Numbered from the stretch's first letter, positions 35,840 through 44,707 are shown. The stretch: 64,000 nucleotides of DNA from Pedobacter sp. KBS0701 (GCF_005938645.2 NZ_CP042171.1:5394001-5458000), one strand, 5' to 3'. The notes: a model not told the origin generated them from the letters alone. A program made the numbers and translations.

Positions 35840-36005
35840 GGATAAAAACAAAACAGCGGTTGGACTCGCTCCACCGCTGCTTCAATCATTAACTAAAACT
35901 AAACTTTATCTTGTATAATGTCGAGAATATAAATTCCAGACCATTATGTATTTGTTGTTTTCTGAATATAGACTGCGGTTGACGGAAAATGTTGCAGGGA
36001 ATTCG
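35840..36005 (-). ncRNA. Candidate short transcript downstream of LytTR-like site
   Basis: On the minus strand, the LytTR-like double site (36036-36066) is followed 19 nt later by TATAAT (36016-36011). About 150 nt further on there is an intrinsic terminator (35854-35879). This describes a self-contained transcription unit of about 150 nt, in a 616-bp gap with no ordinary gene. Inside it is a 12-codon frame (35944-35906, MVWNLYSRHYTR) with a purine-poor leader. It could be a small RNA, a microprotein mRNA or a decayed gene end. No transcript evidence is available. Confidence 0.35.
35854..35879 (-). terminator. Intrinsic terminator of the short transcript
   Basis: CAGCGGT/ACCGCTG (7 bp) plus GGA/TCC with one bulged base and a 5-nt loop. 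On the minus strand it is followed by TTTTGTTTTTATCC, a good U-rich tail. Confidence 0.75.
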
Positions 36006-36035
36006 GGTGTATTATACCAGTACAGACTAATTGTC

Positions 36036-36066
36036 GACGAACGCCCTTAAGTGTTAGACGAACGCC
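36036..36066 (-). promoter_or_regulatory. Direct repeat resembling a LytTR regulator site
   Basis: On the minus strand GGCGTTCGTC occurs twice (36066-36057 and 36045-36036), separated by 11 nt, a 21-bp period. Two direct repeats of about 9-10 bp at a period of about two helical turns are the known layout for LytTR-type response regulators (for example, the E. coli YpdB site GGCATTTCAT-N11-GGCATTTCAT). The half-site here differs from that only in the centre. No LytTR gene is in the window. Confidence 0.55.
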
Positions 36067-36264
36067 AGGAAAAATAATAAGGAAAAGGGTATTATTTACT
36101 TGGACTTAGCAAATTGTGGAGATCCTATTATTATTCTTAATGCAAGAATCTGCTATCAATGGATGCAAACTCAAATAAGAAGGTAGAGAATGAAATTGCT
36201 GTGATAATCATTTAAAGATTCTTCACTGCGCTCAGAATGACATCATGGGAAAGAAAAAGGTAGA

Positions 36265-36702
36265 CTAAACTAATCCAAATTCAGTTCTATATCCTAAATG
36301 TTCATCTTCTTTTCGAGTCATCAGGGTTTTGGCGGCTTTTCCTTTGTCTTTGTATCCTAATAGATGTAGGGTTCCGTGGATCATGATCCTGCAAACCTCA
36401 TCAAATTCTGAAGTTTTAAAGGTTTTAGCATTTTCTTTAACACGTTCTATGCTGATGAAAATATCGCTTACAATCTGTTTTTCTTCTTCAGAATTATCAA
36501 AAGTAATAATATCGGTATAGGTATCATGGTTTAAATATTGTTGGTTGATGCCTAAAAGATATTCATCGCTACAAAAAATGAAATTTAGTTCCTGCAATTT
36601 AAAGCCTTCTTTTTCAATTGTAGCTTTAATCCACTTTTTGATCTTTAGTTTTTGAGGAAGATTATAGCTAACTGATTCTGTAAAAAATGATATTGCAGGC
36701 AT
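36265..36702 (-). CDS. ybeY: Endoribonuclease YbeY (rRNA maturation factor)
   Basis: A 145-residue single-strand-specific metallo-RNase of 16S rRNA processing and ribosome quality control. The metal motif is HGTLHLLGYKDK (His109, His113, Asp119). The third His of the classical H3xH5xH motif is replaced by Asp, a change I believe is usual in Bacteroidota YbeY. The upstream block DIITFDNSEEEKQIVSDIFIS is conserved. A -7 box (TAAATTTG, minus strand, 36723-36730) lies 20 nt upstream of the start. Confidence 0.93.
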   Translation of the reverse strand: MPAISFFTESVSYNLPQKLKIKKWIKATIEKEGFKLQELNFIFCSDEYLLGINQQYLNHDTYTDIITFDNSEEEKQIVSDIFISIERVKENAKTFKTSEFDEVCRIMIHGTLHLLGYKDKGKAAKTLMTRKEDEHLGYRTEFGLV

Positions 36703-36722
36703 TGTTTTTTGGTTTATGGCTG

Positions 36723-36730
36723 CAAATTTA
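36723..36730 (-). promoter_or_regulatory. -7 promoter box for ybeY
   Basis: TAAATTTG on the minus strand, an exact TAnnTTTG match 20 nt from the ybeY ATG and upstream of the family A repeat that follows the DUF4175 gene. Confidence 0.5.
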
Positions 36731-36742
36731 AGAATATAATTT

Positions 36743-36849
36743 CGTCATTTCGAGCGAAGTGCAACGAAGTCGAGAACCACGTAGTGCTCAGCGAAGCTAA
36801 ATCTGCCTGTATTAGATCTTTCCATTCGCTGCGCTCAGTCGAGATGACG
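36743..36849. repeat. Family A repeat, long form, copy 4
   Basis: 107-bp form from CGTCATTTCGAGCGAAGTGC to CAGTCGAGATGACG. Its inner part (GAACCACGTAGTGCTCAGCG) is found inverted in the copy at 58270-58377, so these two are a long subfamily. Confidence 0.8.
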
Positions 36850-36856
36850 AGTGGAT

Positions 36857-39800
36857 TTATTGGCTTATATTCAACGATTTCAAATACTCAGTAATTTTAT
36901 TTTTGTAATAATAATTTAAACTAGGTGGCATTTTCTGCAACATGCTATGACCGTTTTGTTGCTGTTTTTTAAACTGATCGACCATTTTTTGATAGGATGG
37001 AGGAAACTCCTTTGCGGCTTTACTTTCGCGTTTTGAATCTTCTTCCTGATCGCGTTCTGCTTTTTCTGCTTCTAACAGTTTGGTTAACAAATCTTTCTGC
37101 CTGTTTAAAGTTTCCTGTTGTAAGCGCTTGTTCACCAGATCGCTCTCCGTCTGTTTCATTTCTTTAATGGCCTCATTTAAGTTACCCATCTTACCGGTTC
37201 CATCTTTATTTTCTTCACGGTTGATTTTTTCCAATGCCTGGCGGATCATTTGCTGTTGTTGTGCCATTTTACCAAATTCCTGGCTCATTTGTCCTTTACC
37301 AACTGTACCTTGATTACCTCCCGATTTTTGCATTTGCTCCTTTGCTTTCTGCATACTTTTATTCAGCTGGTCCTGCATCTGTGAAAGCTGTTTCATACCC
37401 TGCTTTTGTTTTTTTCCACTACCACCTTTACCATTTTTCTGCATGTTTTGCAGCTGACTTAAGGCTTCGCTTAACATCAGGGTGAGGTTATTGATAGAAG
37501 TCATAGTAAATTGTTGGAAGCGATTAGCCTCAGATGTTCTTCTATCACCCAAATTTTCCAAACTTTTATCCAGGTTGAAGTTAATCTTGTTCATCTCCTC
37601 GTTAACTGTTGATTCTATCTGCGGAACACGTTTATTTAGGCTGTATAAGCTATCGGCAATGGTTTTAAGGTTATCTTTAATGCTGCGTTGTTTTTGAACG
37701 TTACTGGTGTATGATGGATCGGTAGCGTTCATTTTTTTTAATGCCAGCATTACTTTTTCCTGATCAAATGAGGTTGTCAATAGATTTTCTAATAATCGTC
37801 GCAACTCTTTGGCATTCAGGTTGTTTTCCATTTCTTCACCCTGTTGTTGCATGTCGCTCATTTTCTTAGATAACTTTTCCATCTGATCTGCGGCCTTTTG
37901 CTGTTTTTGGCTCGCATTTTTAGAATCTTTTTTATCTATGGCATCTTTACTTTCCTGTTGTTCTTTTTGTATATCCTGAACATCTTTTTCAGGATTTTCG
38001 AAAGGGTTTGGTCTTTCTAATGACTTATTTTTTTCTTCCAGTTTTTTAAGATCATCTTTCAGGTCTTTCATCTCTTTGTTAAGCGCATCCTGTTTTTGCT
38101 TTAAAGACTCGTTATCCTGTTTTTTATCTTTTGTTTGTTCTGCAAGCTCTTTTTGTTCTTTGGCAAGCTCATTTAACCGATTGATATCGGTTTGAAGGTT
38201 TTGTTCAAATTCTAGCTGTTTATAGAGTTCTAAAATCCTGTCGAGTTCATTTTTAAGGGTTTTATTATCCAATTGCATTTTGGAAAGCTCATTCTTTGTC
38301 TGATCTTTATTTTTCTCATTCATCAGGTTCTGCAGCTTTTGCAAAAGCTCTTTGGTTTTTTCATCCAGCACATTATCAAATAGGTCTTTGATCTGCTTCT
38401 GTTTTTCTAAAAGTTCCTCGGTTTGTTTTTGATCTTCCTGCTGCTGGATATTTTTATCATTCTGCTCTTTAATTTCCTTTACGGCTTCATCAAGCTGTTT
38501 TTGTTTATCTAAAAGGGCTTCAATCTGCTTTTTATCTTCGAAAGAGATCTGTTTTTTATCAATCAGGCTTTCAGCTATCTTTTTACTTTCTTTTTCAATG
38601 GTATTGGCCAAACGGATAGCCGACTGTACCTTCTGTTTTAAGGCCTGATTACTTGCGTTTACCTGTTCGGCAGTTTCTTTTTTGGTAGGCTGTTTAAAGG
38701 TTTTAATTTCCGACCGGGTAACTTTTGCTCCGTTAACCCCATCATTATCGGCTACTTCAAAGTAATACTCGATCTCCTGACCAGGTTTGGCTGAAGCCGT
38801 TTTTAAATCCCAGAAATAGAAGAAAGTATTCTCTGTGACATTACTTTTGATGGCGATATTTTTATTAAATGAACCAACAATCCGGTTGTTTTCTTTGATG
38901 TTGTATTTAAAGCTTAAACGGCTAAAACCATAATCATCTGTAACCTGACCACTAAAATACAGGGCTTTGTTGCTTACCGAATCTGGCTTTCCTTCTACAG
39001 TAATGCCTGGAGCCTGATCTTTAACCACCGTGATTTGATGCGATAGAGAATCCCGAAGCGTAACGTATTGATTTTTAGGAGTGATGCTATATTTAGAATT
39101 GTTTTTGATGGTGGCATTAAAAGCAGATTCGTTATCCTCCACTTTTAAATTGTTTTCGATACCATTCAGGATAAACAAAATTGAACTGCTTTGTCCGGTT
39201 TTAAAGTTCCAGGTAACCCTGGTACCTTCTGGTAGGAGCATATCGCCCACATTGGCTACCTGTTCAGTTTTTTTGCCAAGGTAAGCAGGAAAATTTAATG
39301 TTGCTGTTGCATTCAACAGTTCAGGACGGGGTTTAACAGTAAGGGTAAATCCAGAAGAACTGAAGCCACCACCTTTAAAAACCAGTTTTTTATCGCTTTG
39401 AATGTTTTTTATACTGTAATTAAATTTGCTGATGTTCTCTTTTTGCAGTTTGTAAGTATTTTTTCCGTCTTCTACATAAATTTCAGCAGGAAGTTCATCA
39501 CCAGATAGTTTTAGGTTTATCGTTATATCATCACCTTGTGTTACGGTTAAATTTTTATTTAAAACTGCAAAACTGAATGGTGCCTTTGGTGCAATATATT
39601 CATCGTATTTAAAAAAACTGTTGGTGCCCTCACGTAAAATTGCAGGAGCGATAATGGCGATGAATAAAATGATAGAAAGTGGGATAAAAAGATATTTTAG
39701 ATACTTTTTATTGTCATTAATGCTTACCGCAGTATAAAAAGGAACGGGTTTAAGTTCCAATATTTTTTGATCGATACTGGCTATAATGAGGTGATTATTG

Positions 39801-40174
39801 TTGGGCTGGTTTTCTGATAGGCGGTGAAGCTGCAGGGTGTTGAGCAATTTGTCTTTAATATCGGAAAAGTGGTTTCCGATGATAACCGATGCTTCGTCAA
39901 AAGTAAGGCGTTTACCTAGTTTTAACATAGCAAGCAATGGCTTTATGATGAGAAAACCTACCAGTAATAAGCCGATGAGCAGGTAAGTAAAAAATACAAA
40001 GGTTTTAAAACCTGCGGTTGGATTGAGGTAATACAGGCTTAAAAAAACAATTAAATATAGGGCGAGAAGTATAGCAGCTGCATAAATGCTGCCACGCAAA
40101 ATTTTATTAAGGTAAAATTTTCGGATAAACTCATCGATCTTCCGTAATAATTCGTTGTAGTTATTGCTCACCAT
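36857..40174 (-). CDS. DUF4175 family giant coiled-coil membrane protein
   Basis: A 1105-residue protein with the DUF4175 layout. There are two N-terminal membrane helices (about 28-50 and 55-78), a third near 155-175, and a beta-rich extracytoplasmic part (about 180-500). From about residue 510 a very long Lys/Glu/Gln-rich coiled coil runs to about 720, followed by further Gln/Lys-rich helices to the end (GSGKKQKQGMKQLSQMQDQ around 930). DUF4175 genes in Bacteroidota often follow MoxR/BatA-type genes, but here it stands next to ybeY. Function unknown. The low-complexity composition is natural for this family, not an error. Confidence 0.88.
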   Translation of the reverse strand: MVSNNYNELLRKIDEFIRKFYLNKILRGSIYAAAILLALYLIVFLSLYYLNPTAGFKTFVFFTYLLIGLLLVGFLIIKPLLAMLKLGKRLTFDEASVIIGNHFSDIKDKLLNTLQLHRLSENQPNNNHLIIASIDQKILELKPVPFYTAVSINDNKKYLKYLFIPLSIILFIAIIAPAILREGTNSFFKYDEYIAPKAPFSFAVLNKNLTVTQGDDITINLKLSGDELPAEIYVEDGKNTYKLQKENISKFNYSIKNIQSDKKLVFKGGGFSSSGFTLTVKPRPELLNATATLNFPAYLGKKTEQVANVGDMLLPEGTRVTWNFKTGQSSSILFILNGIENNLKVEDNESAFNATIKNNSKYSITPKNQYVTLRDSLSHQITVVKDQAPGITVEGKPDSVSNKALYFSGQVTDDYGFSRLSFKYNIKENNRIVGSFNKNIAIKSNVTENTFFYFWDLKTASAKPGQEIEYYFEVADNDGVNGAKVTRSEIKTFKQPTKKETAEQVNASNQALKQKVQSAIRLANTIEKESKKIAESLIDKKQISFEDKKQIEALLDKQKQLDEAVKEIKEQNDKNIQQQEDQKQTEELLEKQKQIKDLFDNVLDEKTKELLQKLQNLMNEKNKDQTKNELSKMQLDNKTLKNELDRILELYKQLEFEQNLQTDINRLNELAKEQKELAEQTKDKKQDNESLKQKQDALNKEMKDLKDDLKKLEEKNKSLERPNPFENPEKDVQDIQKEQQESKDAIDKKDSKNASQKQQKAADQMEKLSKKMSDMQQQGEEMENNLNAKELRRLLENLLTTSFDQEKVMLALKKMNATDPSYTSNVQKQRSIKDNLKTIADSLYSLNKRVPQIESTVNEEMNKINFNLDKSLENLGDRRTSEANRFQQFTMTSINNLTLMLSEALSQLQNMQKNGKGGSGKKQKQGMKQLSQMQDQLNKSMQKAKEQMQKSGGNQGTVGKGQMSQEFGKMAQQQQMIRQALEKINREENKDGTGKMGNLNEAIKEMKQTESDLVNKRLQQETLNRQKDLLTKLLEAEKAERDQEEDSKRESKAAKEFPPSYQKMVDQFKKQQQNGHSMLQKMPPSLNYYYKNKITEYLKSLNISQ

Positions 40175-40570
40175 ATCACCGTAAATGTAAAAATTGTTCC
40201 AGTCAATTGAAAGGAAAGTATATTTAGGTAACGTGTTTATTTCAAATAGTTTATCTGTTTTCCGATGATGGAGATGTTATTTTTTATTCTTTGGAAAACA
40301 GCGGGAAGTGTTTCATAGCTGTTTTCAGTCCTGCTTTTTGCTGCAACAAAAGCAGAAAAAGCTTTTGGTTTCCGCTTCAATCGGGTTTATTTAACAAATT
40401 ATAAAGCCAATGGCCAGGTGCACACACTGTATTTATCTGTGTACTCTGTGGTTGAAAATATTAATTTAAAAATCTTTATCTTGTTTTTATTAATACAAAG
40501 GTTACATAGATTTTAAACGAGTGTTCTCATAAAAATCTACTTTTGATTTTTTGTATAATCATACCAAAAC
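40175..40570. other. Intergenic region with TCGGGTTTA-type element
   Basis: No gene is seen. Positions about 40310-40400 carry the degenerate element also present near 950-1060 (ends TCGGGTTTATTTAACA). Before it, TCAGTCCTGCTTTTTGCTGC resembles a stretch at about 18640. A short CTCTGTGGTTG motif lies at 40443-40453. The promoter of the next gene lies at 40538-40545. Confidence 0.5.
40538..40545 (+). promoter_or_regulatory. -7 promoter box for the GDPD-GH16 gene
   Basis: TACTTTTG matches TAnnTTTG, 25 nt before the ATG at 40571. Confidence 0.5.
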
Positions 40571-42076
40571 ATGAAACGAGTACTTATTTCTGCACTGATG
40601 TTGTTCTTTTTTACTGCTTCTTTTGCCCAAAAATTTAACTGGAATAAAAACCCGGTAATTGCACACCGTGGCGCCTGGAAGAAAAATAATTTTCCTCAAA
40701 ATTCCATTGCTTCTTTAAACGAAGCCGTAAAACTGGGCTGTTATGGCTCAGAATTCGATGTATGGATGACGGCTGACGGTGTTTTGGTCATAAACCACGA
40801 TCCGGAATTTCAAGGTTTAACCATCGAAAAAGTCAATTATAATGAACTATTGACCAAAACCATGAGCAATGGTGAAAAAATCCCAACACTTGAAGCTTAT
40901 CTATTAGAAGGCAAAAAGCAGAAAAGCACCAAACTGATTTTGGAGATCAAACCATCGCTCATCAGCAAAGAGCGCGGTATTGATGTCACCAATAGATCTG
41001 TAGAAATGGTGCAGAAGTTAAAAGTTACCGATTGGGTTGAATACATCAGTTTTGATTACGATTACTGCAAACGCGTTTTAGCTTTGCTACCAAAAGCAAA
41101 AGTGGCGTATTTAAGGGGCGAAATCAGTGCTGAGCAGATGAAAGTCGATAAATTAACAGGTGTTGATTATCATTATAGCGTTTACCAAAAAGATAACTGG
41201 ATCGAAAATGCACAAAAACTGGGTTTAACCGTGAATGCATGGACTGTAAATGCAGCACCCGAGATGCAGTGGCTTTTAGCCCATAAGGTAGATTACATTA
41301 CAACTAATGAGCCTGAACTGCTTTTCGAAGAGATTAAAAAAACTCCGGTTACTCAGGGCTGGAAACTAAAATGGGCAGATGAATTTGATGATGCCGGATT
41401 GCCTTTAAGCAAAAACTGGAGTTATGATGTTGGCGGAAAAGGCTGGGGAAATAACGAACTTCAATATTATACTGATGCCGATAGCGCAAATGCGGTTGTT
41501 AAAAAAGGAAACCTGAATATTATTGCAATAAAGGCAGATAAAGAGGCCAACCATTATACCTCGGCCAGGTTGGTCACCAAAAACAAATTCGATTTTAAAT
41601 ATGGCAGGGTAGAAGTATGTGCCATGTTACCAAAAGGAAGGGGTTTGTGGCCTGCAATATGGGCTTTGCCAACCGATTCGAAATATGGTAATTGGCCAAA
41701 AAGCGGGGAAATTGATATTATGGAACATGTAGGCTACGATCCTGATAGCGTGCATGGAACGGTACATACCGAAAAATTTAACCACGTTATCAAAACGCAG
41801 GTAGGTAAAGCTTTAAAAGTAAATAATCCTTATACCGAATACCATGTTTATGCCATAGAATGGTTTGCCGATCGCATCGACTTCTTTATCGACGATCAAA
41901 AATACCTCACTTTTAACAATACCAAAAAGGGATCAGGCGATTGGCCGTTTGATCAGAATTTCCACGTGATTTTAAATGTAGCTGTGGGTGGCGGCTGGGG
42001 CGGAAAAAAAGGAGTGGATGATGCTATTTTTCCGGCAACCATGAAAGTGGATTATGTGAGGGTGTTTCAGAAGTGA
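40571..42076 (+). CDS. Secreted GDPD-GH16 fusion enzyme
   Basis: A 501-residue exported protein with two catalytic domains. A Sec signal peptide occupies residues 1-19 (ends SFAQ). Residues about 28-255 are a glycerophosphodiester phosphodiesterase: AHRGAWKKNNFPQNS, EFDVWMTADGVLVINHD and LILEIKP supply its acid/base and metal residues, and it closes with VNAWTVN and DYITTNEPELL. Residues about 262-501 are a family 16 glycoside hydrolase with WADEFDD, RGLWPAIWALP and the catalytic SGEIDIMEHVG (E-x-D-x-x-E, about residue 380). Both active sites look intact and the frame is continuous. GH16 enzymes cut beta-1,3 or beta-1,3/1,4 glucans. The substrate of the combined enzyme is unknown. A phospholipase C gene follows 177 nt later. 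Confidence 0.92.
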   Translation: MKRVLISALMLFFFTASFAQKFNWNKNPVIAHRGAWKKNNFPQNSIASLNEAVKLGCYGSEFDVWMTADGVLVINHDPEFQGLTIEKVNYNELLTKTMSNGEKIPTLEAYLLEGKKQKSTKLILEIKPSLISKERGIDVTNRSVEMVQKLKVTDWVEYISFDYDYCKRVLALLPKAKVAYLRGEISAEQMKVDKLTGVDYHYSVYQKDNWIENAQKLGLTVNAWTVNAAPEMQWLLAHKVDYITTNEPELLFEEIKKTPVTQGWKLKWADEFDDAGLPLSKNWSYDVGGKGWGNNELQYYTDADSANAVVKKGNLNIIAIKADKEANHYTSARLVTKNKFDFKYGRVEVCAMLPKGRGLWPAIWALPTDSKYGNWPKSGEIDIMEHVGYDPDSVHGTVHTEKFNHVIKTQVGKALKVNNPYTEYHVYAIEWFADRIDFFIDDQKYLTFNNTKKGSGDWPFDQNFHVILNVAVGGGWGGKKGVDDAIFPATMKVDYVRVFQK

Positions 42077-42253
42077 TGGAAGAGGTGAGATGGATGAGGG
42101 AAGATGGTTTTAGTTCAAGAGTTCATTGCTGGATTGTTAAATTGTTGGCATAGTTAGCTTGGACTAATGACTTCTAACTAAAATTTAACTGTCAACTGAA
42201 AAATGGTAACTGAAAACTATAACTAGCGGTATCTAAGCTATATTGTATAATTT

Positions 42254-44623
42254 ATGGACTCACGTAGAGAATTTTTAAAAAAAGCGGCCTTGTTTGCCGG
42301 GGCCACGGGTATGGCCAACACTTTGCCCAGTTCGTTGCTAAAAGCCATGTCGATTAACCCAGAGTCGGGCAGCACCTTTTACGATGCAGAGCACATCGTT
42401 TTTTTAATGCAGGAAAACAGGTCGTTCGATCACATGTTTGGTAAAATGAAAGGCGTTCGTGGCTTTAATGATCCGCATCCGCATATCCAGCCAGATGGCA
42501 ACAAAGTTTGGCTCCAAAAAGATGGTCAGGGTTATACTTATGCCCCATTTCATGTCGACATTAACAAAACCAAAATTACCTGGCAAGGTGGTTTGCCACA
42601 TTCGTGGAACGATCAGGTTGCTGCGCGTAATGGTGGCCGTTATGATAAATGGCTTCCGGTTAAAACCCCGATAACTTTGGCTTATTACGATCGGAATGAT
42701 ATTCCTTTTTATTACGCCATGGCCGATGCTTTTACGATATGTGATCAGCATTTTTGTTCGTCGTTAACCGGAACAACACCAAATCGCCTGTTCTTTTTTA
42801 CCGGAACGATACGGGGAGAGAAAAGTGAAAACCGTGTGGCAGTAGTAAATAACGATCAGGCTGAATCGCAGAACAATGTATTTGTAGACTGGCCAACTTT
42901 TCAGGAAACGTTGGAAGATAATGGCATCGACTGGCGCATTTACCAGAACGAGCTTTGGACATCAAAACTTCCGGAAGGTGAAATAGACGATTGGTTGGGA
43001 AATTACGGCGATAATCCTGTTGAATACATCAGCAGGCATAACGTTAAATTATCAGCTTATTTCAGAAAAAATGGCGATAATACGGTTAAACCTGCATTAT
43101 CAGCCAAAGAAGTTCAGGCGAAATACGATAAATTATCGCAAAAAGAAAAAAATCTGATTGATAAAGCCTTTACCACCAATATTTCGCAAAAAGATTACCT
43201 GGAACTTGAGCCTTTTACGTTTAAAAACGATCAGGGTCAATCAGAAACCATCAATATTCCAAAAGGGGATATTTTTTACCAGTTTAGAAAAGATGTAGAC
43301 AGCGGAAAACTGCCAACCGTTTCCTGGTTAGTGGCGCCACAGCGTTTTTCAGACCATACCAGTTCGCCTTTATATGGAACCTGGTACGTAAGTGAGGCTT
43401 TGGATATCTTAACCAAAAACCCAGAGGTTTGGAAAAAAACGATCTTCGTTTTAACCTACGATGAAAATGATGGTTATTTCGATCACCAGCCGCCTTTTGT
43501 AGTTCCGAATCCTGATGATCCAGGTAGTGGGAAAGTATCTGCCGGAATCAACTATGCAACAGATTTCGAAGTCCGGAAGGGGAGTCCGATTGGTTTGGGT
43601 TACCGTGTGCCTTTGATTATTGCCTCGCCATGGAGCAAAGGCGGTTTTGTAAACTCGCAGGTTTTTGATCATACCTCTTCCTTAATGTTTATGGAAAAAT
43701 GGCTGGCAAAAAAAACGGGTAAAGTGATTAAAAGCAATAACATCAGCGATTGGCGAAGAAATATTTCCGGCGATTTAACTTCCGTATTCAGACCCTTTAA
43801 TGGTGAAGAAATTAAGTCTCCTGAGCCCTTAAAACGTGATGTAGTAGTAACCAATATCGGTAATGCCAAAAACAAACCCGCACAGGTAGGCCCAACGGCA
43901 CTAAATAAAACAGAGATAGCTAAAATCAATAAATTCGAGTCCTTTTCACGTGAAACATCAATCCATGCACCTAAACAGGAAAACGGAACCAAACATGCCT
44001 GTTCACTACCTTACCACTTAATAGTAGATGCAAAGGTGGTAAACAATGAAATCGAGCTTACTTTCCAATCGGCTAAAACCTTATTCGGAAGTGAAACCGA
44101 AAGTATTGGCGCACCATTCAACATGAATACCATTGCCAAATTTAAAGGTGTGGCTGGTAAAACCTGGGCTTATGCAGTAAAGGCTGGCGATACCCTGAAA
44201 GACAATATCAAAATAGATGATTTTGACAGCGAAGTTTACGACCTGGCCATCAGCGGACCAAATGGTTTCTACAGAAATTTTGCCGGAAGTAAAAAGAATC
44301 CTCAGGTAGTCATAAAAGCTTATCCGGAGCAAAGTGGTTTGGTAAGTAAAAAGCTTAACGGAAACCTTGTTTTTGCCATAGAGAACAAAGGTGCTGTTTT
44401 AATTACTTTGCAGGTTATCGATAATAAATACAAAACAGGGACAAAAACGGTAAGTATAAAGCCAAAATCGAGAACGAATGTGGTATTTAATTTAGCTAAA
44501 AACGCGAATTGGTACGATTTCAGTATTATACAGCCTGGGAATGCCTCATTTAAACACCGTTATGCAGGTAAAATAGAAACCGGAGAAGTTACTCAAACCG
44601 ACCCATACATGGGCAACGCATAA
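42254..44623 (+). CDS. Phosphocholine-specific phospholipase C, Tat-exported
   Basis: A 789-residue phospholipase C of the non-haemolytic, phosphocholine-preferring (PlcN/phosphoesterase) family. The N-terminus is a twin-arginine signal (DSRREFLKKAALFAGATG), fitting a folded, Tat-exported enzyme. The phosphoesterase domain begins EHIVFLMQENRSFDHMFGKM, with further metal and catalytic blocks CDQHFCSSLTGTTPNRLFF, TYDENDGYFDH and PWSKGGFVNSQVFDHTS. The C-terminus (about 590-785) has two DUF756 repeats. Next to the secreted GDPD domain upstream, it suggests stepwise phospholipid breakdown for phosphorus or carbon. A clear terminator follows. Confidence 0.93.
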   Translation: MDSRREFLKKAALFAGATGMANTLPSSLLKAMSINPESGSTFYDAEHIVFLMQENRSFDHMFGKMKGVRGFNDPHPHIQPDGNKVWLQKDGQGYTYAPFHVDINKTKITWQGGLPHSWNDQVAARNGGRYDKWLPVKTPITLAYYDRNDIPFYYAMADAFTICDQHFCSSLTGTTPNRLFFFTGTIRGEKSENRVAVVNNDQAESQNNVFVDWPTFQETLEDNGIDWRIYQNELWTSKLPEGEIDDWLGNYGDNPVEYISRHNVKLSAYFRKNGDNTVKPALSAKEVQAKYDKLSQKEKNLIDKAFTTNISQKDYLELEPFTFKNDQGQSETINIPKGDIFYQFRKDVDSGKLPTVSWLVAPQRFSDHTSSPLYGTWYVSEALDILTKNPEVWKKTIFVLTYDENDGYFDHQPPFVVPNPDDPGSGKVSAGINYATDFEVRKGSPIGLGYRVPLIIASPWSKGGFVNSQVFDHTSSLMFMEKWLAKKTGKVIKSNNISDWRRNISGDLTSVFRPFNGEEIKSPEPLKRDVVVTNIGNAKNKPAQVGPTALNKTEIAKINKFESFSRETSIHAPKQENGTKHACSLPYHLIVDAKVVNNEIELTFQSAKTLFGSETESIGAPFNMNTIAKFKGVAGKTWAYAVKAGDTLKDNIKIDDFDSEVYDLAISGPNGFYRNFAGSKKNPQVVIKAYPEQSGLVSKKLNGNLVFAIENKGAVLITLQVIDNKYKTGTKTVSIKPKSRTNVVFNLAKNANWYDFSIIQPGNASFKHRYAGKIETGEVTQTDPYMGNA
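43942..43957. promoter_or_regulatory. parS-like 16-mer inside the phospholipase C gene
   Basis: CTTTTCACGTGAAACA equals the parS consensus at 14 of 16 positions, and the central 12-bp palindrome TTTCACGTGAAA is complete. It lies inside coding sequence, about 10 kb from the two intergenic parS sites. Intragenic parS sites are common in other bacteria, but one match of this quality could be chance. Confidence 0.45.
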
Positions 44624-44656
44624 TAAATATCAACCCTAAAAGGGGATAGATTTTAA

Positions 44657-44690
44657 ATATAAAGTCCTGACAACAACCGGGACTTTATAT
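44657..44690. terminator. Bidirectional terminator between convergent genes
   Basis: ATATAAAGTCC (44657-44667) pairs perfectly with GGACTTTATAT (44680-44690) across a 12-nt loop. A T-rich tail (TTTTATTTCTTTTT) follows on the plus strand and a TTTAAAATC stretch on the minus strand. It lies between the phospholipase C and DUF2911 genes, which converge. Confidence 0.8.
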
Positions 44691-44707
44691 TTTTATTTCT
44701 TTTTAAC

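Noticed and set aside
36265..36702. YbeY as a dead enzyme because the third His is missing
   Set aside because: Asp at this place is, as far as I know, a normal variant in Bacteroidota, and the remaining motif is intact.
36857..40174. DUF4175 coiled-coil region as repeat expansion or sequencing artefact
   Set aside because: The Lys/Glu/Gln-rich sequence stays in frame, uses varied codons and is usual for the family.
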